Positions 14,496-20,999 of a stretch of DNA of 24,407 nt are shown in pieces (position 1 is the stretch's first letter; each line of letters opens with the position of its first letter). The DNA is taken from positions 1-24,407 of the forward strand of contig JAFLUO010000016.1 in the NCBI GenBank assembly GCA_022508705.1, read 5' to 3'. This DNA comes from Oscillospiraceae bacterium. GTDB lineage: Bacteria > Bacillota > Clostridia > Oscillospirales > Acutalibacteraceae. The notes under the pieces were generated by a model. It made no database searches, was not told the origin of the DNA, and worked only from the letters and a program-made list of their open reading frames with translations. The position numbers were made by a program, and so were the translations under genes.

Positions 14496-15377
14496 ATGGC
14501 TAATTTATCAAAGCAGGAATGGGTAGCTCTTGAAAACAAGGCTTATGAGCTGAGAAAGCTCTGCATGCAGACTACTATGTGGGCAGGCAGCGGCCATATC
14601 GGCGGGGGATTGAGCGTTTTAGATCTTCTTACGGTTCTTTACCATAAGTATCTTAACATCCGCGTTGACGAGCCCCAGTGGGAGGACAGAGACCGTTTCA
14701 TTTTAAGTAAAGGTCACGCGGCAATCGCTTATGCGCCTGTTCTTTGCGATAAGGGCTTTAACGATGTAGAAATGCTTAAAACCTTTAACCTTTCAGGTTC
14801 AAAAATGGGTATGCACCTTGACTCAAACAAAATTGTAGGTGTTGACGCTTCAACAGGGTCTCTCGGTCACGGCGTTTCAATTGCGGCAGGTACAGCCCTT
14901 GCGGCAAGACTTCAAAATAAAGATTATTTAACTTATGTTGTTACAGGCGACGGAGAACTCGGCGAAGGTTCCAACTGGGAAGGCTTTATGACCATAAACC
15001 ATTACGAGCTTTCAAACTGCATAGTGTTTATCGACCGAAATCACTGTATGATTGACGGTCCTACTGAAGAGGTTATGAAGCTTGAGCCCGTTGCCGACAA
15101 AATGCGTGCATTCGGCTTCAATACCATTTGCGTTGACGGTAATAATATCGGCGAGCTTTGCGATGCTATTGACGAAGCTATCGCACGAAGCAAAGAAAAA
15201 TGCGCTCCCACCTGTATTCTTATGGACACATTAAAGGGTGCAGGAATTAAGTCCATAGCAGGTGATTACCACTGCCATTACATGGCGCTTGACGATGACA
15301 CCTTTGCAAAATACGGCAAAGAGCTTGAAGAGGATTACAAAGCAAGACTTGCAAGAGCAGAAAAGGAGGGCAAATAA
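14496..15377 (+). CDS. Transketolase-like protein, N-terminal (thiamine diphosphate-binding) subunit
   Basis: A 293-residue protein equal to the PP domain of transketolase, encoded separately from the Pyr domain, as in split archaeal and bacterial transketolases. Visible: SGHIGGG with His34, SKGHAA with His74, GMHLDSNKIVGVD with His107, GSLGHG (121-126), and the ThDP/metal motif GDGELGEGSNWEG (151-163) followed by Asn182. All residues needed for cofactor binding are present. With the next gene product it should transfer a two-carbon ketol unit from a ketose (or a similar donor) to an aldehyde. It is 35 bases after the aminotransferase gene, with AAGGAAGG as ribosome binding site. The 3' end carries the AGGAGG that serves the next gene. 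Confidence 0.93.
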   Translation: MANLSKQEWVALENKAYELRKLCMQTTMWAGSGHIGGGLSVLDLLTVLYHKYLNIRVDEPQWEDRDRFILSKGHAAIAYAPVLCDKGFNDVEMLKTFNLSGSKMGMHLDSNKIVGVDASTGSLGHGVSIAAGTALAARLQNKDYLTYVVTGDGELGEGSNWEGFMTINHYELSNCIVFIDRNHCMIDGPTEEVMKLEPVADKMRAFGFNTICVDGNNIGELCDAIDEAIARSKEKCAPTCILMDTLKGAGIKSIAGDYHCHYMALDDDTFAKYGKELEEDYKARLARAEKEGK

Positions 15378-15379
15378 TT

Positions 15380-16387
15380 ATGGCAGGCGGATTTGTTTAT
15401 AACGCAATCGACCAGACAGAAGTTGCTACCGCTGAAATTTACGGCAAGGCAATTACCGATATAATGTTAAATGACCCAAAGGTTGTAGCTATTACGGCTG
15501 ACCTTGCAAAATCAACAAAGCTTGGCGACGTTTTAAAGGTTTGCCCTGAAAGAGTTATCAACGTAGGCATTGCTGAGCAGGATATGTTCGGCGTAGGTGC
15601 AGGTATGGCAAGAGCAGGAATGATTCCCTTTATTTCAGGTTTCTCTGCATTTACGTCAATGCGTGCATGCGACCAGCTTCACACAGATATTTGCTATCAG
15701 AACGTTAATGCAAAAATTATTGCTACTCACGCAGGTACATCTTTCGGTCAGGCAGGCTCAACGCACCACGCAATAGTTGACCTTGCCATTACAAGAGCAA
15801 TGCCCAATTTAACTGTTATTGTTCCGGCAGACGGTATTGAAACTGCTAATGCAGTTAATGCGGCTTATGCCAACAATGGTCCTTACTATATACGAATCAA
15901 CCGTGGCTTTGACCGTGTTCTTTATGACACACAGGATTACGGCTTTGAGGTTGGCAAGGCAGTAGAGATTCACCCCGGTACAGATATTACGGTTATTGCT
16001 TGCGGTTCATGCGTTTTCCAGGCAAAGCAGGCCGCTGAATTCCTTGAAAATGCCGATGGACTTAAAGTTCGTGTTCTTAATATGCACACAATCAAGCCTA
16101 TTGACGAAGAGGCTATTTTAAAAGCCGTTATGGACACAAGAAGAATTATCACTGTTGAAGACCATTCAGTAATCGGCGGTCTTGGCTCTGCAGTAGCAGA
16201 GGTTATGGCTCAGGCAGGCAAGGGTTGTGCATTTAAAATGCTCGGTCACAGAGGTTTTGCTCCGATAGGTCTTCATGAAGATATTATGTCGGCAGTGGGC
16301 ATTGACGCTAACGGTATTATTGCTGCCGTTCGTGAGGTTATGCAGGCTGACTTTGAGGAAGACGACAACTGGGACGACGATGTATGA
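15380..16387 (+). CDS. Transketolase-like protein, C-terminal (Pyr plus C-domain) subunit
   Basis: A 335-residue protein with the pyrimidine-binding and C-terminal domains. The catalytic glutamate that activates ThDP is Glu66 in GIAEQDM. THAGTSFGQAGSTHH (about 115-129) is the acceptor-site loop. Both histidines equivalent to E. coli TktA His461 and His473 are present, but TktA Glu468-Asp469 is Gln-Ala here. In TktA, Asp469 contacts the C2 hydroxyl of the acceptor aldehyde, so this enzyme may not require an alpha-hydroxy acceptor. The Arg of YIRINRG matches a conserved phosphate or substrate arginine. An unusual acidic tail (EEDDNWDDDV) ends the protein. The gene starts 2 bases after its partner's stop, with AGGAGG inside that gene, so the two should be made in equal amounts as one enzyme. 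Confidence 0.93.
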   Translation: MAGGFVYNAIDQTEVATAEIYGKAITDIMLNDPKVVAITADLAKSTKLGDVLKVCPERVINVGIAEQDMFGVGAGMARAGMIPFISGFSAFTSMRACDQLHTDICYQNVNAKIIATHAGTSFGQAGSTHHAIVDLAITRAMPNLTVIVPADGIETANAVNAAYANNGPYYIRINRGFDRVLYDTQDYGFEVGKAVEIHPGTDITVIACGSCVFQAKQAAEFLENADGLKVRVLNMHTIKPIDEEAILKAVMDTRRIITVEDHSVIGGLGSAVAEVMAQAGKGCAFKMLGHRGFAPIGLHEDIMSAVGIDANGIIAAVREVMQADFEEDDNWDDDV

Positions 16388-16415
16388 TCCATATATCGGA
16401 AAGGAGCCTGATTAA

Positions 16416-17225
16416 ATGACAACAAGGGAAGAACTTTATTCAAATAAAATATTCTTTAACGCCGCATTGCCTCTTATTAAGGTTTTGGCACAGGACGTTC
16501 CCTCACTTAAAAAGCAGTACGAAAAAGTACACGCTGTAATTCAGGTGAGCGCTCTTGACCCTGAGGCAGAAGGCGGAAAAATCGGAATGCATTACGTTGT
16601 TAACGGGTCTGAGGATTGGCTTGTTCACCTAAATGCTGTTGACCCAAACCCCCACGTTGAGCTTGAATTTAAGTCAATAGAGGCAATGAATGCGTTCTTT
16701 AAAGGTAAAATGTCACCTGCAACACTTCCTAAAATGAAAGGTGTTGTAAAGCATTTCGGCGCTTTTAAGGCATTTCTTATGACACTTCTTAAAATGTCAA
16801 GTGTGCTTTCTGCAACTGAAATTCCCGAAAAAGAAGAGGATAAATCGCTTATGGTTAAAGCGATGTTCTATCTTTTGACCAGCGGAATAAGCCAGCTTAA
16901 CAAAATGGGGCACCCTGAAATTCACGACTGGACAGCAAAGTCCCCCGACCGTGTTTATGCACTTGCCGTTAACGATCACCCTGAGGTTTCTGCGTTTATC
17001 CGTATAAAAGCAGGTAAATCAAGAGCAGGCAGAGGCGAATACAAGCGTGCAATGCCGTTTTTCACTCTTCGCTTTGATTCTCTTGACTCAGCCCTCGGAA
17101 CGCTTCTCGGCAAAGATGATATGTTAACTGCCGTAAAGCAAGGGAAGATTATTATGGACGGTGCTCCCGAATTCGGCGGTCAGTTTGGCGGATTTATGCT
17201 TGAAATCGGCGCATTGGCAAAATAA
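16416..17225 (+). CDS. SCP2-like protein, tandem domain, operon gene 5
   Basis: A 269-residue protein related in layout to the first gene of the operon. Two successive SCP2-like halves are visible: residues about 35-125 (KIGMHYVVNGSEDWLVHLN, PNPHVELEFKSIEAMNAFFK, KGVVKHFGAFKAFLM) and about 175-269 (FIRIKAGKSRAGRGEYKRAM, FFTLRFDSLDSALGTLLGK, KIIMDGAPEFGGQFGGFML). The 'strand-G-strand, then helix around a d--a---l-G segment' order is that of lipid-binding SCP2 domains. Sequence identity to gene 1 seems low, so they are probably not interchangeable. No catalytic motif or signal peptide is seen, so it should be a cytoplasmic carrier or binding protein. It starts 28 bases after the transketolase subunit gene with AAAGGAGC as ribosome binding site, and a terminator follows. 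Confidence 0.65.
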   Translation: MTTREELYSNKIFFNAALPLIKVLAQDVPSLKKQYEKVHAVIQVSALDPEAEGGKIGMHYVVNGSEDWLVHLNAVDPNPHVELEFKSIEAMNAFFKGKMSPATLPKMKGVVKHFGAFKAFLMTLLKMSSVLSATEIPEKEEDKSLMVKAMFYLLTSGISQLNKMGHPEIHDWTAKSPDRVYALAVNDHPEVSAFIRIKAGKSRAGRGEYKRAMPFFTLRFDSLDSALGTLLGKDDMLTAVKQGKIIMDGAPEFGGQFGGFMLEIGALAK

Positions 17226-17240
17226 TTTTGGAATGTTTAC

Positions 17241-17270
17241 AAGGCGGGAGAGGGGAATTGCTCCCGCCTT
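17241..17270. terminator. Strong intrinsic terminator of the SCP2/transketolase operon
   Basis: A perfect 10-pair stem AAGGCGGGAG (17241-17250) with CTCCCGCCTT (17261-17270) and a 10-base loop, followed by TATTTT, 15 bases after the last stop codon. Confidence 0.85.
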
Positions 17271-17274
17271 TATT

Positions 17275-17303
17275 TTGAATTAAAAAGGAAATCAGTGTAA
17301 AAA
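17275..17303 (+). promoter_or_regulatory. Candidate promoter for the TPR/DUF4037 operon
   Basis: TTGAAT (17275-17280), a 17-base spacer, and TAAAAA (17298-17303), immediately after the preceding terminator. The hexamers are fair, not consensus. Confidence 0.4.
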
Positions 17304-17318
17304 ATATCATGAAAGGAA

Positions 17319-17376
17319 CGATACCGTGCATAAAAAAAGCTGTTTTTATATAGCGCTTTTTGCGAATGCCGTATCG
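17319..17376 (+). promoter_or_regulatory. Long imperfect hairpin in the leader of the TPR gene
   Basis: CGATAC (17319-17324) pairs with GTATCG (17371-17376), GCAT (17328-17331) with ATGC (17366-17369), and AAAAAGC (17334-17340) with GCTTTTT (17355-17361). The fold covers the small GTG ORF and ends 11 bases before ATG 17388, so it could control translation. No known RNA family is recognised. Confidence 0.4.
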
Positions 17377-17391
17377 CGTGGCGATAAATGA
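17326..17391 (+). CDS. Possible 21-aa leader peptide overlapping the TPR gene
   Basis: GTG at 17326 with AAAGGAA (17312-17318) about 8 bases upstream opens 21 codons (MHKKSCFYIALFANAVSRG...). Its stop overlaps the next start as ATGA at 17388-17391. The following TPR gene has a poor ribosome binding site of its own, so translational coupling is possible. The ORF lies in a hairpin, so its coding look could be accidental. Confidence 0.3.
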   Translation: MHKKSCFYIALFANAVSRGDK

Positions 17392-18221
17392 ACGAGAATA
17401 ACAATTTTCTTTCAAAGGAAGACTATGAAGAGCCTTGCTGCCCGCTTAAAATGGATATAAACAAAACTGTGATGTCAATACCTGTCGGCAGAGTGCTCGC
17501 AAAGCTTGACGAACATTTAAGCAGAAATGATTATGTATCTGCTGAGAATTTATTAAATTATTGGCACGAAGAGGCAAAAATCGGCGAAGATATACGGGGC
17601 GAGCTGACAATTCTTAATGAAAAGGTAGGCATTTACCGCAAAACGCAAAAAATGGAGAAATGCTTTTCAGCAATAAATGAAAGTCTTTCCCTTGTGCAGA
17701 ACAGCGAATTTGAAAACACTGTTACAAAGGGGACAACCTTTCTAAACTGCGCAACCGGATACTGTGACTTTGACAGGTATGATGATGCCCTTCCGCTTTA
17801 CAGACGAGCGGCAGAAGTTTTCGAAAAGTATTTAAACAAACCTGATTACCGTCTCGGCGGACTCTATAACAATACTGCGGTTTGTCTTATGAATCTTAAA
17901 AAATATGATGAATCACGGGAGCTTTTTCAAAAAGCTCTTAAGATTATGCCGAATCTACCGAACAGCGAAGGTGAAATGGCAACAAGTTATTGTAATATGG
18001 CGGATTTAGAAGCGGCTGAAAAGGGAATGGAAGGTGCAGAAGAAAAAATCAACGAGTATTTGGAAAAAGCCGAGGAGCTTTTGAATACACCTTCTTTGCC
18101 AAGAGACGGAGATTATGCTTATATATGTGAAAAATGTGCAGGAACTTTCGGCTATTACGGCTTTTTCATGACGGAAAGAGAGCTTTTAAACAGAGCGAGG
18201 GAAATTTATGAACGGAATTGA
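17388..18221 (+). CDS. TPR (tetratricopeptide) repeat protein
   Basis: A 277-residue soluble protein made of helical repeats. TPR-like units are visible at about residues 45-80 (NDYVSAENLLNYWHEEA), 115-150 (DRYDDALPLYRRAAEVFEKY), and 160-195 (NTAVCLMNLKKYDESRELF, then QKALKIMPNL), the last being the clearest. The N-terminus has a CC pair. There is no signal peptide or membrane segment. TPR proteins bind other proteins, and the obvious partner is the DUF4037 protein, whose gene overlaps this one by 14 bases. The start at 17388 has only GTGG nearby, so initiation may depend on coupling to the small upstream GTG ORF. The function of the pair is unknown. Confidence 0.82.
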   Translation: MNENNNFLSKEDYEEPCCPLKMDINKTVMSIPVGRVLAKLDEHLSRNDYVSAENLLNYWHEEAKIGEDIRGELTILNEKVGIYRKTQKMEKCFSAINESLSLVQNSEFENTVTKGTTFLNCATGYCDFDRYDDALPLYRRAAEVFEKYLNKPDYRLGGLYNNTAVCLMNLKKYDESRELFQKALKIMPNLPNSEGEMATSYCNMADLEAAEKGMEGAEEKINEYLEKAEELLNTPSLPRDGDYAYICEKCAGTFGYYGFFMTERELLNRAREIYERN

Positions 18222-19152
18222 ACTTTCAAAAGGATATTTTGAAGAATACGGCAAACCGATGTTGGAAAAAGAATTTGCCGAAATTTTGCCCTTTATTGCC
18301 GCAGGCTTTGTGGGCAGCGGCTCGGAACATTTGGGCTATGACGATGAAATTTCCCAAGACCACGATTTTGAACCAGGATTTTGCATTTTTCTTCCATCGG
18401 AGGATGTTATTGACCGCAGAACCGCATTCCTTTTGGAGCGCGCATATGAAAAGCTTCCGAAAGAGTATATGGGAGTGGCAAGGCAAAAAATTTCACCCGT
18501 CGGCGGCAACAGAAACGGGATTTTGCGAACTGCAGAATTTTATCTTTCAAAAACAGGCACACCTGACGGAAATCTTTCTAATGAAGCATGGCTGACTCTT
18601 CCCGATTATGCACTTTTAGAGGCTGTAAACGGAGAGGTATACTTTGACAATTTCGGCGAATTTACAAAAATAAGGGAAATCCTTAAAAATCAACCCGAAG
18701 ATATAAAGCTTAAAAAGCTTGCAGGGAATCTTCTCATAATGGCGCAGGCAGGGCAGTACAATTTTACAAGATGTTTAAATCACGGCGAAAAAGAGGCGGC
18801 TCAAATGGCTTTGTTTGAATTTGTAAACGCTTCTTTGAAAACGGTATTTCTTTTGAATAACCGATATATGCCCTATTACAAATGGAGCTTTAGGGCGCTT
18901 CGTGAATTTGATACAGATAATTTTTACGGCGATAATCTTTCTCTTTTGCTTTACGGTGACAATAACGATTTTGACGTTGCAGATTTAAAATATGAAGCAG
19001 TTGAGAAAATTGCAGGCAGAATTATTGACATTTTGCAGGAGCAAAATCTTACAAAGGCAATTTGCGGCGATTTGGAAAAGCACGCATACAGCGTTAACGA
19101 TAAAATAACAGACGGCGCTTTACGTAATATGAATATTTTGGCAGGTGTATAA
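18208..19152 (+). CDS. DUF4037-domain protein (nucleotidyltransferase-like)
   Basis: A 314-residue protein. Residues 36-54 (GSGSEHLGYDDEISQDHDF) have the form of a nucleotidyltransferase-fold site: a GS motif, then an S-x-DHD block with clustered aspartates (45, 46, 51, 53) that could bind metal and nucleotide. The remainder is helical, as in kanamycin-nucleotidyltransferase relatives, and matches my memory of the DUF4037 family, often found next to a TPR protein. Substrate unknown. Its start overlaps the end of the TPR gene by 14 bases, with GAGG 7 bases before the ATG, so the two are co-translated. A terminator hairpin follows within 15 bases. Confidence 0.78.
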   Translation: MNGIELSKGYFEEYGKPMLEKEFAEILPFIAAGFVGSGSEHLGYDDEISQDHDFEPGFCIFLPSEDVIDRRTAFLLERAYEKLPKEYMGVARQKISPVGGNRNGILRTAEFYLSKTGTPDGNLSNEAWLTLPDYALLEAVNGEVYFDNFGEFTKIREILKNQPEDIKLKKLAGNLLIMAQAGQYNFTRCLNHGEKEAAQMALFEFVNASLKTVFLLNNRYMPYYKWSFRALREFDTDNFYGDNLSLLLYGDNNDFDVADLKYEAVEKIAGRIIDILQEQNLTKAICGDLEKHAYSVNDKITDGALRNMNILAGV

Positions 19153-19165
19153 AACCGCGTAAAAA

Positions 19166-19193
19166 TCCCCACAGTTCAAATGAGCTGTGGGGA
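19166..19193. terminator. Bidirectional intrinsic terminator (DUF4037 gene / malic enzyme gene)
   Basis: TCCCCACAG (19166-19174) pairs with CTGTGGGGA (19185-19193). On the minus strand it is followed by T5 and closes the glpK-malic enzyme operon; on the plus strand the tail is AATAATTTT. It sits between convergent genes. Confidence 0.8.
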
Positions 19194-19227
19194 ATAATTT
19201 TATCTTAAAATTTACATTTCTATGCAG

Positions 19228-20400
19228 TTATATTCTCGCAACTCCCGTTTCCTTAGCCGCTTGCATAACAGCCTGGGCAACAGTTTTACCGACTCTTTCG
19301 TCAAAGGCTTTGGGTAAAATGTATTCCGCATTTAGTTCTTCGTCGGATACAAGCGATGCAATAGCTTTTGCCGCGGCAATTTTCATTTCTTCGTTAATGT
19401 CACTGGCTCTGCAGTCAAGAGCACCACGGAAAAGTCCGGGGAAGCAAAGAACGTTGTTTATCTGATTCGGGAAATCGCTTCTGCCTGTGCCGACAACCGC
19501 CGCACCTGCGCGCTTTGCAATATCTGGCATAATTTCGGGTGTGGGATTTGCCATGGGAAGAACTATCGGCTTTTCCGCCATAGATCTAACCATATCTTCA
19601 GTTACAATTCCGGGGGCGGAAACGCCGATAAATATGTCTGCGCCGTTCATTGCATCTGCAAGCGAACCCGTTTTTCTTTCTTTATTGGTAAATTCAGCAA
19701 TAGCCTGCTTTGCAGGGTTAAGGCTTTCGTCACCCTTGCAGATAATACCCTTGCTGTCGCACATTATAACGCTCTTTATTCCTTGGCTAATAAGAAGCTT
19801 TGCAATGGCTATTCCTGCCGCGCCTGCACCTGAGAAAACAGCCGAGCAATCCTCAATTTTTTTGCCGACAACTCTCAGCGCATTGATAACAGCCGCCGCA
19901 ACAACAACGGCAGTTCCGTGCTGATCGTCGTGGAATATGGGAATATCGGTTTTCTCTTTTAATTTACGCTCAATTTCAAAGCATCGGGGCGCCGCAATAT
20001 CCTCAAGGTTTACTCCGCCGAAAGAGCCTGCCAAAAGGGCTATGCAGTTAACGATTTCGTCAACGTCCTTTGAACGAACGCAAAGGGGAACTGCGTCAAC
20101 TCCGCCGAATTCTTTAAAGAGAACACATTTGCCTTCCATAACGGGCATACCTGCCTCAGGGCCTATATCCCCAAGTCCCAGAACTGCCGTACCGTCGGTT
20201 ACAACGGCAACCGTATTCCAACGGCGTGTGAGCTCGTAAGATTTGTTAATATCCTTTTGAATTTCAAGGCAAGGCTGTGCAACGCCGGGCGTGTATGCGA
20301 GAGAAAGCGCTTCTTTGTCGCCTGCTTTTGCCCTTGTTTTTATTTCGATTTTGCCCTGCCATTCATAATGCAGTTTTAAACTTTCCTTTGCGTAATCCAT
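19228..20400 (-). CDS. NAD(P)-dependent malic enzyme
   Basis: A 390-residue bacterial malic enzyme that oxidatively decarboxylates malate to pyruvate. Visible: AYTPGVAQPC (tyrosine general acid), TDGTAVLGLGDIGPEAG and PVMEGK near residues 70-95, FHDDQHGTA (metal-binding acids) near 150, and the Rossmann GAGAAGIA near 190. Short malic enzymes of this size usually prefer NAD, but the cofactor cannot be fixed by eye. I chose the start at 20400 because AAAGGAGC lies 9 bases upstream and the normal N-terminus MDYAKESLKLHYEWQGKIE follows. An in-frame ATG at 20448 would overlap the upstream DUF3267 gene. The gene is third in a probable glpK-DUF3267-malic enzyme operon, 26 bases after its neighbour. 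Confidence 0.95.
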   Translation of the reverse strand: MDYAKESLKLHYEWQGKIEIKTRAKAGDKEALSLAYTPGVAQPCLEIQKDINKSYELTRRWNTVAVVTDGTAVLGLGDIGPEAGMPVMEGKCVLFKEFGGVDAVPLCVRSKDVDEIVNCIALLAGSFGGVNLEDIAAPRCFEIERKLKEKTDIPIFHDDQHGTAVVVAAAVINALRVVGKKIEDCSAVFSGAGAAGIAIAKLLISQGIKSVIMCDSKGIICKGDESLNPAKQAIAEFTNKERKTGSLADAMNGADIFIGVSAPGIVTEDMVRSMAEKPIVLPMANPTPEIMPDIAKRAGAAVVGTGRSDFPNQINNVLCFPGLFRGALDCRASDINEEMKIAAAKAIASLVSDEELNAEYILPKAFDERVGKTVAQAVMQAAKETGVARI

Positions 20401-20426
20401 TTGTATTTTGCTCCTTTTGTGCAGTA

Positions 20427-20999
20427 TTATCTTTTTGCCATGTACCAATATGATGAAAAACCGTAAAGATATGTTCTTGCTCCCTTAGGCATTTGAGTGA
20501 GCGCATTAAAAACATTGTAATAATCGCCCGCACCCATTCCTATTGATATTGCTCCGAGTGAGCCGAAAAATGTCAATTTAGGGAAACACATAAAAATAAT
20601 ATACGGTATAAATCCGAAAACAATATTCGGTAAAAGCGACATTATCACAAATCTTGTTTTACTCATTGTTTCGGGACCTGTGACAAAAAGCATTCCTTGT
20701 TTAAAGTTGGTATATAAATATACTTCTTCTTTAAAGCAAATCGCATGTAGAAATTCGTGGGGGAACATACATAAAAACGATACGCCTATTCCCCAAATAT
20801 TAAAATTCGTTTCAAAGCCTGAACGGACAAAAATTCCTATCAATGCCGCTACTGTTATAACCAGCGCAAGAGCATTACCGATTATCGCCATTTTCTTTGG
20901 TGTTTCCGGTTCTTTGAATTTAACCGCACCCGCCTTGTGCTCTCCGTGGGGCAAGCTTTCGGGGTCTGAGTTAAATTTGCCTTTATATATAAGTTTCAT
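20427..20999 (-). CDS. DUF3267-type membrane protein (putative metalloprotease)
   Basis: A 190-residue protein. Hydrophobic segments lie at about 40-58, 68-90, 118-138 and 142-158. In the second is FPHEFLHAICF, an intact HExxH zinc motif inside a membrane helix, the hallmark of M50-like and DUF3267 proteins. Near the C-terminus are GMGAGDYYNVFNAL, where an Asp could be the third ligand, and a conserved-looking YWYMAKR end. The sequence predicts an intramembrane zinc protease-like protein; activity and substrate are unknown. Its ATG follows the glpK stop with no gap (TAA-ATG), so it depends on translation from glpK; its own ribosome binding site (GGAT) is weak. The physiological link to glycerol kinase is not obvious. 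Confidence 0.82.
   Translation of the reverse strand: MKLIYKGKFNSDPESLPHGEHKAGAVKFKEPETPKKMAIIGNALALVITVAALIGIFVRSGFETNFNIWGIGVSFLCMFPHEFLHAICFKEEVYLYTNFKQGMLFVTGPETMSKTRFVIMSLLPNIVFGFIPYIIFMCFPKLTFFGSLGAISIGMGAGDYYNVFNALTQMPKGARTYLYGFSSYWYMAKR

Noticed and set aside
20401..20448. Longer N-terminus for malic enzyme
   Set aside because: It would overlap the DUF3267 gene, and AAAGGAGC is correctly spaced from ATG 20400, where the family's normal N-terminus starts.
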